From Adineta ricciae (lineage: Eukaryota; Rotifera; Eurotatoria; Adinetida; Adinetidae), in assembly GCA_905250025.1 (NCBI GenBank), contig CAJNOJ010000122.1, positions 186,001 to 250,000 of the forward strand: a stretch of 64,000 nt of DNA, written 5' to 3'. A program made the position numbers and the translations under genes. A model generated the notes under the pieces. That model searched no databases and was not told the origin of the DNA. It saw only the letters and a list, made by a program, of their open reading frames with translations. Of the stretch, positions 37,001-46,493 are shown one piece after another; position 1 is the stretch's first letter, and every line of letters begins with the position of its first letter.

Positions 37001-38832
37001 ACTACACAGTTCCATATCGCACTGATCCAACAACTCTCTTACAAAATATGTCATTATCAACATCAACTTCGACATAGATTCTTTACCTGTTCGTTTTCGT
37101 AGTACCGATGAACGAGGCCTTTGATTATTGCGCATATAATTCCATAAATATTCGACTGAAACAAAGCACCACGGTTGCAAAGTCATTCAAAATAAATCCA
37201 ATGCGTTTACCTTCAGTGATTGTTTTCACGCAATCGTTACATGCCCGATCTTCTTTACTATCATCATGAATTAATTTCACTTTTTGCCAACAACAAGTTG
37301 AACAGAACACTTTGCCACACGCGCGGCAATGATGTCGACGACGAGTAATCGAAAATTTATTTGTACATTTCATACATGCCGGAGCGAGGTCATCGCTGAC
37401 CCAGTCCGGTGCGATAGAACCAAGTCGTTTTTGTTCGTCGGTTAGTTTCGCCCATTCCTGCTCGACACGAACCAATTCTTCGTCAACAGGAACCGCAGCA
37501 GCTGTGGCAGCGGCTGCTGCTGCTGCTGCTGGCACTTCGGTAGCTTCCACAGGAGTTGGCGGTCGCTCGAAAGGAGGAGATTGAGAATCAGATTGATTTT
37601 CCTCAGTTGTTTGCTGTAAATTAGCGATATCTTTGAGTAAATTATCAACCCGTTCGATCTCTGCAGGAGTTAATTGATGAATATCAGCGTCGGAGACGTC
37701 GATACTGGCGAGCATTTCGTCGAGAAAACGGAAATCTTCGTTATTATTTGTAGGCGCGATTGGAAGAGGTTCTTGCTGTTCGACATTCGTTTCCTTTTCA
37801 TCAACTAAATCTTCATCTAATAACTCTTCTTCGGGTTTATCGAAAATTTCCGATAGAATATTCTTTACAAGATCAAAATCTTGACTTTGCGTTGTACTCG
37901 TCGTTAATGTTGACGAAGAAGGAAGTGGTAAATGGAGTAACTCATCCGTTTTCATTTCTTCCGATGGTATTTCAATTGTATTTTCCTCATTATCTTCACA
38001 TGGAGTAAAGAGCAATTCCGATGATGTTTGAAGTGGTTCAACGTCAATTCCAGATGGATTAGGAGCAACATAATCCTATCGGGAAATACCAAAGTTTCCT
38101 TTTGATTACATTCAATTATTTCCTTACTTCAAGGTCCGCCATCGTCGTTGCATTAACAATACTATCAACACTGTGTAACACCGATTGTGTTTGAGTAGGA
38201 GATGCATCGTGTGAAATACAATCAGATTCATTTTCAACGATTTCTTTGGTATCTGTTGTTGCTAATGGTGATTGTTGTTCTTCCTCAATTGAAGTTGATA
38301 AAGACGTGGCTTCTTGTGTTTTTTCATGGTGACCGTCAGGTAGAGGTTGCTCCTGAGTGTGTTGTAAGATTTCTTCTCGAACTTCGATTTCGAGTTGCTC
38401 GACAGCCAGAGGCAACGAAGTTGAAAAAACGTCTTCTTGCTGATCGGGAACATCTGGTAGAATAGGAACAGAAGAAGGTGCGACCAGTGGATCGACAACT
38501 ATAGATGATGCGTATAAATCTTGAAGATCTTGTTGAAAACTGTCGAGTTTGCTTCCTTCGTGCTCGTTTGTTTGATATTCTGAGTGGCTGAGTGGATCAA
38601 GATCGAATAAAGATAGATCATCGACTGATTTTATCGGCGGTAGTGGTGATGTTGAGGGAGGAGAAGCAGAAGCAGAAGTAGAAACTGCTGGAGGTGTTTC
38701 AATGGCTTGTTTTTCTTCAAGATCTGATTGATTTACTAGAATAGAAATCAACGATGAAATACGACGAAATTTTCATGAAAATTTACATTTCTTTTCCAAT
38801 TGATCAAGAACAGCATCGATATCAAAATCCAT
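31031..38832 (-). CDS. SARA/endofin (ZFYVE9/16-like) Smad anchor, with genes nested in an intron
   Basis: The first exons (38832-38787, 38735-38128, 38075-37211) encode MDFDIDAVLDQLEKK, a long acidic Ser/Thr/Glu-rich region and a FYVE zinc finger with the PI3P-binding RRHHCRACG motif (near 37320). A 69-base exon (37155-37087, with SSVLRKRTG) falls where SARA has its Smad-binding segment. After a 3.7-kb intron the frame resumes at 33340 in matching phase with HKKSVTFDDGIKPGD, a block conserved in SARA/endofin. The C-terminal SARA domain follows in many short exons (VEFRIHSNLMVMSKIV, FPLRLLLRLGYEYQ, IEDGIMLQI, IRWTDLFFIE, KLGLRVTIDREN, ASYLAGSNG) and ends VFYLID with TAG at 31031. SARA brings R-Smads to TGF-beta receptors on early endosomes. 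All junctions checked keep phase. Confidence 0.87.
33813..36312 (+). CDS. Protein with three ubiquitin-like domains and poly-Q linker
   Basis: Exons 34875-35045, 35097-35344, 35508-35882, 35933-36006 and 36059-36312 join in frame. They encode three successive ubiquitin-like folds: UBL1 from VIKIEAAYGSDRQTL to NNHQMRV, UBL2 from RVEGLVIGRPYPST to NNSFVSLWV, and UBL3 from VLKIEVFHGSDRHIL to NNAQVRLIG. The linker between UBL1 and UBL2 is Gln-rich, with a run of about nine Gln. None of the UBLs ends in the Gly-Gly needed for conjugation, so they probably act as non-cleaved protein-interaction modules. An upstream exon 33813-34077 (MGTTYDYSYDYN to THEAEIQ) can splice in phase to 34875, giving a longer N-terminus; otherwise translation starts at ATG 34878. 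The gene lies wholly inside a SARA intron on the opposite strand. AATAAA lies near 36398. Confidence 0.7.
36495..36944 (+). CDS. Single ubiquitin-like-domain protein
   Basis: An intronless frame of 149 residues starting at ATG 36495, 182 bases after the three-UBL gene on the same strand and inside the same SARA intron. Residues about 10-85 form a UBL (MKLQVQYGSDFYELLL, VLEEIEKRLKVP, HQILMYKGQRLD, NNSKIIL). The VQYGSD opening resembles the KIEAAYGSD and KIEVFHGSD openings of the neighbour's UBLs, suggesting origin by local duplication. The style recalls the BAG1 UBL, but the remaining 60 residues are polar and charged, with no BAG domain and no Gly-Gly tail. The function is unknown; a chaperone or proteasome adaptor is only a guess. 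Confidence 0.6.
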   Translation: MTSNTTSTHCMKLQVQYGSDFYELLLTSKEKKICIEQVLEEIEKRLKVPKCHQILMYKGQRLDQKAKTNLDELYIFNNSKIILTRTPKQLLDEQSSSIQSPKEKKIIDTNKEDNQNVEHSINKQQSVPTKQEMHSHPIGFTPEPNKTYE

Positions 38833-40168
38833 CTCAATAAAGAGATGAGAAAAATCTAGAAAAAAAAGTCACATTTCAATCTCGAGAAAACTACTAAATA
38901 CCCCCACATCATACTCAACGAAAGAAATGCGTAGATAAGTAAATGCCAAAGACCGACAAAAACACTCCACTGAATGAATGAGTCATATCGGCATTGTCAT
39001 CAGCTGTAAACTTCATTCTCACTGAGTAAATATCGAACGAAACGAATATACACAAACAAATTCGAGTTGACTTTTATCTAATTTGTTTATCTATGAATAT
39101 TTTTTATAAAATTCAAAGAAAGCAGCGAGTTATTTGGATTCTCATGGGTTACTTTACCAACCAATAAGATATTGAAATTAAAGGATTTGTAGGTTTAGAT
39201 AATAAATGACTAGTTGTGCGATGTGACGGTAAATCTCAGTTGTCTTTTGAAAGTTTTCTTTAAACTTCATTCTCGTTCCTCGAAGTTCAATGTTTACGAA
39301 ATAGGAAAGGTAGAAAATTTGATTAAAATGACAGAAAATTTTCTAATAAGCTACTTATATCGAGGGTATGTAATCTTTAAAAACTATTCTTGTAGTGCAA
39401 AATAAATTTACCGTCGTAATAGACGACATATTGATAAACAAAAGTTCTTTATTTACTATTGGAAAAAGAATTTTGTATCGAAAAAGACAATTTGTGAATT
39501 GTTTTTGACAAATTCATGTGAATTCTTTTATGATCGATCTAACTGATCATAAATCAATGAAGCGGTTGAAAATTTGAATTTCTATTGGTTTATTCGTCTC
39601 ACCAATCATCATCAGTGAAGTGGTCAATCTTTTTTTCCTTTATTGTGCGCATATATATTTCTATATAACGTTACATTGTCTACTGTTTCATTCCTTCCAT
39701 CATCGGAGTACATCAGATAATGATGCTCACACATCGTTCTCTGTATATTTTTTTTATTATCAATTGTATCAACTCGTAACACGTTTCTATTTCCTTACGT
39801 AAATAACAATTAATCTCTTCGTTCTTGTGTTCACAAAATAGAATAGTTGATCTTCGAAAAAATGTTTCCCCATCTGTCAAATGTTACTCATTTGCGACCT
39901 AAATGTGTACACAATTAACATATTTTTCTCTTCGCTGTTGTCACCATCGTTTTATCTAATCGGAAAGTTGCTTAGCAGCAAGGCTCTTTTCTTCTGAATC
40001 CATAGAAAAGTTCTTCACTTCATCTCTTTAGTGCAATTTAGACGATTGCTTCTCTTTTATTTCATTTTATTTCTTCCATCTATCAACAACAACTCTTCTG
40101 CTTTGATGTTCTCTCTTTCTCTTTCGTTCAATTTGATGTGCACGTTTGCCCTTCATCAAAGCTCCCTN
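38833..40168. other. Intergenic region ending at an assembly N
   Basis: AT-rich sequence upstream of SARA with no supported gene. A single N at 40168 marks a contig joint; the coding sequence of the next minus-strand gene begins abruptly at 40169. The last about 150 bases before the N are T/C-rich and show no continuation of that gene. Confidence 0.45.
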
Positions 40169-41912
40169 GTGCGCTGTTGTTCACGTTCATGTTTTAATTC
40201 TGATTGGAGACGATCGGGCCACTGTTCAGCTTCGCGCAACTTCACTGCGTAACTTTCGCGAAGTTTTTTCACTTGAATATCATGAGTTATGTACGTTGTT
40301 TCTTTCTGTTTAGTCAATTCGATATTTTCGTTATGTAAACGTTCAAGTTCACGACGGATTGTATCGGATTCTGCTACATAAATGATAAACAGAGAAAATT
40401 CGTTTTAAGAAAAGAAAGAAATCCTTCGTACATGATTCTTTTTCTCGAACAGTGACGAGTTCTCGGTAAACTTCATCGAGATCATTGTATTTCCGTAGTA
40501 ATTTCTCGTATTCATCTCGTGTTCGGTCGAGAACGGCTTGACGTGATCGATTGGCTTCGTCTAGCTTTCGTCGATTGTTTATTTCATTTGTTTCTACTTC
40601 TTTCTTCGCAGAATTCAACTCTTCATATTCAGTTGTTAATTGAGTCAACTTCGATCGGAGATGTTCCAGTTCGGAATCAGCTTCTACATGAAAAGAACAA
40701 TGCGAATCGAGTGTTTGATAAGGGGAAATTTTACTTGTTCGAAGTTCTTTTTCATCGGTTAGTTCTTGTCGGTATTGATTGACGAGACGATCGATGTTTT
40801 TCTTCGATTCATCTCGATCGATGATCTGTTGTTGGTATTGTTGACTTTGTTCTTTTAGATGTTCGAGTTCATTGTGTAATTGAAGGCGGAGTTGCTCGTT
40901 TTGAGATAATTTGTCGTGAAGATGAGAAAGTTCGTTCTGATGAAGATGAATTTCCTCGCGGGCTGCTTCGAAATCGTTTTGAATTCTATGTGAAATGACC
41001 AATGAAAGATAAGAAGCGACGATGGAGAGTAAGAAAACAAACTTTGTTTGAGACTCTTTAGTATCGAGTTGCAATTGTTGATATTTGACTTGAAGGTCTC
41101 GAAACGATTGTTTACTTTCACTAAAGTATGATGAGTTTTGCGGTTGAAAAGAATAGTTTGTGTTAATACCTGAGTTGTTGTTGACATTGATCGAGTTCCT
41201 TTCGATAATCGTTCATTTGTTTGAGATATTTGTCAAATGTTGTTTGGATTTCTGAAACGTTTGATACGAAAAAAAATCGAATAGGAATGCTTTATTACCT
41301 TTTTGTAGAGTCATTTTAGTTGTGAGAAAATCTGTTTTGAAATTATCGATTTGTTTTGAATAGAATTCTTTCAAAATGAAATGTTCCTTTCGAATTGTTT
41401 CGACGGGATTTGATAGTTTCCGAATAGTCAACGAACATTGTGCAAAAGATGTTCTATCGAACCCCAAAGTCAATGTAAATCACACTTAGTGCAAAGTTTT
41501 ACTTTGTGTCCTGATGAGCGCACTCAGACTGTTGTAATTGATCTTGTACTAACTGATGTTTTCTCGTCATCTCATTGATTCTACAAAAAAGAGAGTATCG
41601 TTTGAAAAATCCGCGAAGAAAATCCGCCGACTTATGAGTATTGATTGCAACTGTTGATTCTAAATCAGTCACTCGTGTTTTCTCCGTTTGTAAAGATTTC
41701 TCCAGTGCAGCTTCGCGTGAACTTGTTCCCGCATAATGCGCCAAGTCTGCTTCGAGTTTGCGACACTTTTCTTCTAATGCTTTGATTTCGTTATGAATTA
41801 AATATGAAACGCCACAAAATTGACACACCGTATCTTGACGAGACATGTTTGAAATTTCGGCCGGTAAAGGAAATTGTGGTGTGTAGCGTTCAAAACGTTC
41901 TTGGCCTTGCAT
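40169..41912 (-). CDS. LEKR1-like coiled-coil protein (C-terminus cut by N)
   Basis: The N-terminal part has TVCQFCGVSYLIHNEIKALEEK, with a CxxC motif and wording characteristic of the leucine-, glutamate- and lysine-rich protein 1 (LEKR1) family. Long coiled coil in short exons follows (for example LHQNELSHLHDKLSQNEQL and LTTEYEELNSAKKEVE). The reading frame is still open where an assembly N interrupts the sequence at 40168, so the C-terminus is missing. The ATG at 41912 sits two bases after TTTCTGTTGCAG, a strong splice-acceptor-like sequence, and the upstream gene on the same strand ends only 123 bases away. The role is unknown; structural or cilium-related functions are possible but unsupported by the sequence alone. 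Confidence 0.7.
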
Positions 41913-41930
41913 GTCTGCAACAGAAATAAA
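41913..41930 (-). other. Splice-acceptor-like site two bases before the LEKR1-like ATG
   Basis: On the minus strand, TTTATTTCTGTTGCAG followed by AC and then the ATG. The preceding gene's stop lies only 123 bases upstream, leaving little room for a separate promoter and cis intron. Trans-splicing within an operon is the best explanation. Confidence 0.5.
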
Positions 41931-42035
41931 AAATATCGAAGTGAATTATTAATTTATTCATTGATGAGATTGGCTGAGATCGTTTAATAAAATTTTTTGA
42001 GAAAAAAATGCACACACAGATAGAGAATGAATAAT

Positions 42036-43003
42036 TTAAGGCAAAACTGGTACTGGACGTTCGAGATAGCGATTAGATGGTGGACATTGTGAGATTGCTT
42101 TGCGCATACCAGCACCTTGGCTCTTTTCAAGAACATCGACACCACCGTATCGCACTTTGGGCACAGCACGAGCTGATTGAGGAAGTTTTCCGTATTCATT
42201 GAGAAGTTTATCGACATGACGACCGAGTCCGGCGTCATAGTTTAATTGAGCTTGTTCACCTTTAACATGAGGATCAGCTGTTCGTGGTCGATAGTCGGCT
42301 TTATGTTCGAGAATTTGCGAATCACCGTAACCTTTTTGAAGATTGTTTTCAGCAGCGAAACCTTTGACATGTGGTACGGGTCGTGGCGAACGTTCGTCGT
42401 CGTCGCCGCCATAATTATTCAGAATCGGACCAACACGGCCTTCTTGATGAGAATAGAAAAGATTCGTTGCTAACTAAATAAGAAGACAAACGATGAGATT
42501 AGTATAAAATTCTCTTTTACTTCGCCTTGAGTATGTGGTACTCGTTGATCGGGTAATGGCATCTTTCCATAATTATGAAACAATGATTTCATTTGTGTTG
42601 AAAGATTTTTTTCGTAATTAACGCGACCCTCTCGTTTTACGCGTAATTGATGGTGCGGATCAGGTGGTTGGAGATTCCCATAGATCAAATTCGGTGTCGA
42701 ACTACGATTTTTCGTATAATTTCTCAATGCATCCGGTCCGATTACTTTCGGTCCTGGTGCTTCGAGAGGATTTCGTTCTTGAATATTTGTTTCATTTGTC
42801 ACTCTCGGTGTTGCTGGTCTTCGACCTTCAATAGCCCAATCACCGATATTTAACGTTCCACGACTCTTAATGTAATTTCGAACGCCTTCTCGGTTGACTC
42901 GATGTGGTAAATTATCTTCATAAGTCGGCAACGCTGATGTAAAAGTCACTGGTTGAGATGGAAGCACCCAATTAGCTGATTCGGAAGACAAGTCTGGCTC
43001 CAT
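42036..43003 (-). CDS. Uncharacterised protein with NY-K/G repeats
   Basis: Two exons (about 43003-42525 and 42472-42036, exact junction approximate) encode roughly 300 residues with repeated motifs. Examples are REGVRNYIKSRGT, PDALRNYTKNRSS, REGRVNYEKNLST, LFHNYGKMPLPDQRVP, QLNYDAGLGRHVDKLL and LNEYGKLPQSARAVP. The recurring pattern is Gly or Ala, then NY, a basic residue, a Gly-containing spacer, and a NYGK(L/M)P-x-RxVP module. There is no signal peptide, membrane helix or known domain. Such short Pro/Tyr/Gly repeats recall microtubule-associated or ciliary repeat proteins, but no specific family was recognised. The downstream neighbour on the same strand is the LEKR1-like gene. Confidence 0.6.
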
Positions 43004-44174
43004 AACAGATTTGAAGTGTCAAAATCGACAATCAATATTGATTTTTTTTCCTTCTCCTGTATTCAATCAAGTTGCCATTCACTTTTTCTCGTTGCGTCAC
43101 TCATCGACATATTTCATATTTCAGTTGCTAAGCAATGTCCAAAATTTCCGAGCAAACATCCGAGCTTTTTCAGATATTTTCCTTCATAAAAATAACATTT
43201 CTTACTTCTAAAAGAAACTGAGTTTTTTTGCGACATCTGAAGAATTATATTCCACATAAATAATACTGTCGCCACTTCCTATTGGTTGGAAACTCATTCG
43301 CATATTCATTCTGTATATAAGTATTAGTAAATAATACACAAAATCCATCGTTGTCAATTCGTTTTTTTAAGTACATTTTTTTGTCGAATAATAACCGCTG
43401 TTCGATATGAATCTACCTTTGACTGTCAACCGAGTAAACTTTGTTTTCTAGTCATCCTCTTGATAAAACTCAAGTGTTGATCATGTGCCGAAACTATGAT
43501 GCAATTAATCGAGTTTGTCGCCCGAGGTTTTCCATTTCCTACTTGATATAGTTAAGATATTATTTCACTTCGTCTTTTTCCTCCCATTTATCACATTCGA
43601 CATTCTTCGAGAAGATCTTCACTTTAATGATTCGCTTTTTTTCTCTCTGCTCGTTCAATGAAAGACGTTCAACCACGCGTCAAAACACCTTGTTGCGCTT
43701 ATTTCACGAATTTCTCTATATAGTTTTCAATTGTGAACTGTTCAAGTTGATAAAATCGGTTATGAGAAGAAGTGTGTCGATTACGGTCTTTTTCTCTCAC
43801 TCCTTCTTCTTTCATGTAACTTCTATTAAGAAGAAGGCGAGTTATGCTTAGACTTTCGGTACTTAATAAGAAAACATCGACATGCCGTTTTACCAGTACG
43901 AAGAAGAACAACGAGAGAGACAGGAAAAGAGAGAGAGAGAGAAAATGAAGCGAAGAACACTCCGTCCGCCGTGATGTCACGCTCGTATGTCGCTCGAAAA
44001 AAAATCATTTTTTCTCTCATTCTGCGTTTCATAACCCGACGACGATAGTATCAATTAAGTTTTACCAGTAACTATTCCAGAAGATCATTTCTTCCTTTTT
44101 CCTTTTGATCAAAACCCAATGATTCATTTATCTTGCTGGGAATATTTCAGATTCTCGAAGAAATTTACTCGACA
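43004..44174. other. Divergent intergenic region with GA microsatellite
   Basis: About 1.2 kb between a minus-strand gene and reticulon. It holds a GA-rich run near 43910-43945 and T/C-rich tracts. A TATTTCAG acceptor-like site lies about 24 bases before the reticulon ATG. No coding sequence supported. Confidence 0.4.
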
Positions 44175-45909
44175 ATGGACACGCAAAGTACCGATTTTGA
44201 CCTAATGACGGATCAAGTGGAAGGAGTTGGACACGAGGAAATAGTTCCACCACGATACGATCCAGATGAGACACCAGCGATTAATTCGACAAATCCAGAT
44301 TTCATTCCACCACCGATCACGCCTTCTCATCAAACGGATATCACAAATCCGGTTGTTGATACACTTAATAAAGGCAAAACGGAATTAAAAAGAGGTCAAC
44401 AACAAGCAGAAGACATTATTACAAAGACAAAGAAGATTATAAAACAACATTGTAAGTTCTTTTCCGACGAGTGATAATCATCTCATGTTTTCCAGTCACA
44501 TCCTCACTTCTTTTCTCACCCCGTTGCGAAATGAAAATTAACTTAGGGAAATCGATTCCTATGGACAAGAATTAACCTTGACAAAACGTTTTTTTCTCCT
44601 TCTTCGAATTATCTTTCATATATTTTCATTCTCTAATCTACGAGCTTTGTCGCTCGTCGGCTATTGACTTCATTTCCATACATAAAATCTGATTTAACCA
44701 ATCTGTAGTTTATTCTGTAATAGCAGAAATACATTAGCATTTCTGTTCTGCTCTTCGTTCTTTTTTTGCAAACAAGTGACAGATCCTCTGTATATATAAA
44801 TAAACGCGTGCCTATTCATGACGGTTTCCCTTTGGTAATTCCTTCATCATCATCACCGGTCGCCAATGCTCATAGGAAGAAGAACAAGAAGAAAAAAAAG
44901 GGCCATGGAACGATGATGATGGATGTACTTCGGTCTAGGTCTATTCATCGTGGGTTTTTTTTTCTTCTTTTTTTTCTCTCCACTGGAATATTGTGACGAA
45001 TAGAAAGGAAAAGAAAGGAAACTCACGAGATTAGATTTTCTTGTTGGCAGACGATCAAGTTTTCTTCTTCTTAGGGGATCAAACTCGACATTCACTTATT
45101 CAAATACAAAAAAAGGTCAGAGAAACGATGCCCACCCAAGGTAGTGACCTCATTTATTGGCGTAAACCAATTCAATCCGGCATTGTCTTTGGTGTTTCGT
45201 TATCCGTTATCATAACATTTATGTTCTTATCATCATTGGCTGCGATTTCATTCTGGTCATTGGCATTTCTTCTCATCGTTGGTCTTTACAAAATGTACAA
45301 CTATGTTATGGCAACATTTGTCGGCCGAATTCAAGATGATAAATTCGAGTAAGAGAAATGATCTTGTTGTGTTGATATGAAGAATTGGCGTTGTAGAGCA
45401 ATTTTTTCACCTGACGTAAGCATTTCTGAACGACGAGCTCAAGAAATTGCTCATTCGATTCGTATCAATGGTACTCATCTCTTACAACATGCACGCGATC
45501 TTTTCTTATGGAAAAATTTGACAAATTCAGTTCTTGTAAGTCGATCGAAGCGAAAGTCTTTCTATTTTAATTGCTTTTCTTTTAGTTTGGTCTTGTGCTC
45601 TTCGTCTTTTTCTACATTGGCCTCTCGATGAACGCGTTAACATTTGTTCTGATTGGTTTAATATTCGGATTCACTGTACCGAAAATTTATCAAGTATATC
45701 AGGTATGTTTTTGATAAAAACGTTTTTCTTTTCAGAAAATTATTTATTCGATTTGTTCAGGTTCCAATCGATCGTATTGCTAAACAAGTTCTCGATCAAA
45801 TCAATCAGCTTTTGGCCAAGTAAGTTCTTTGTTTCTCATCGTTGAGTAATGCTTCAATGTCGTATTGTAGAGTTACATCGAAACTACCAAACAAAGCCAA
45901 AAAGGCTTA
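44175..45909 (+). CDS. Reticulon (ER-shaping protein) with two possible first exons
   Basis: The reticulon homology domain begins DLIYWRKPIQSGIVFGVSLS. It has two long hydrophobic hairpins (VIITFMFLSSLAAISFWSLA and SVLFGLVLFVFFYIGLSMNA) separated by the loop SPDVSISERRAQEIAHSI, and ends with the lysine-rich KLPNKAKKA. Reticulons bend ER membranes into tubules. Exon 1 (44175-44451) encodes an acidic, Pro-rich N-terminus (MDTQSTDFDLMTD); it splices in phase to 45141 across a 690-base intron. An ATG at 45128, directly before that acceptor, would give a short form MPTQGSDLIYW by reading through, a layout like the alternative promoters of animal RTN genes. The remaining exons are separated by 50-70-base introns. 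TAA is at 45907. Confidence 0.88.
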
Positions 45910-46493
45910 AGCAACGACTTGACCAAATGCGTTTATTTTACTCATTGATGTTCAATCGACTTATCATCTTTTTTGTAGACAATTTATGTTGACATTGTTT
46001 ATTTTATTCTTGAACAAAAAAAGTGGAATGATATATTAGATATTCACTTTCTATCTCTCTCTCCTTTTTTTTCTGCTCTACATATGCTTTTACGTGTGTA
46101 CACGTGTTAATCAATTATGAAACTCCAGGCATGGAATGCGTTCTTCTCGTTTACTACTTTTATACTCTTTCTGTTGTGTGTATGTGTATGTATATTCGTT
46201 TATCTTCATATTGTCATTGTCAATAATACAAATAAGACACATCTTTACAAGCAGATTCGACATTAAACATTCGTTGAACTCATCAACGTGCAAAGTGATC
46301 AAATAATTTCTCTCTTTTCCATCGTGTATTCACGTCTATTTTTTTCATATGTCATTTTTCTTCAGAACAACCAATAAAGATCACTTCCAGTTCTTTTTTT
46401 TCTATCAAAAAAACAACGTAGAAATGTCTTGATTTAAAAGTCATATTCTTTCATTTCCAATTCTAGTTGATTTTATTAAAAAAACAACCAGAA
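45910..46493. other. Reticulon 3' UTR and asparaginase upstream region
   Basis: AT- and T/C-rich spacer. CCAATTCTAG, an acceptor-like site, lies about 28 bases before the asparaginase ATG. No further gene supported. Confidence 0.4.

Larger units (their letters stand above)
33341..37086 (-). other. 3.7-kb SARA intron containing opposite-strand genes
   Basis: The donor at 37086 (after TCG-GTA-CTA...ACAG) and the acceptor CTATTTCAG ending at 33341 are in matching phase 1. The intron is some 60-fold longer than the typical 50-60-base introns here. On its plus strand lie the three-UBL gene and the single-UBL gene. No further SARA exon was recognised inside it. Confidence 0.65.

Noticed and set aside
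37500..37560. Alanine-coding GCT/GCA run as a separate repeat element
   Set aside because: It is an in-frame poly-Ala segment of the SARA N-terminal region.
43905..43950. GA run as a regulatory GAGA element
   Set aside because: Simple purine microsatellite; nothing beyond composition supports function.
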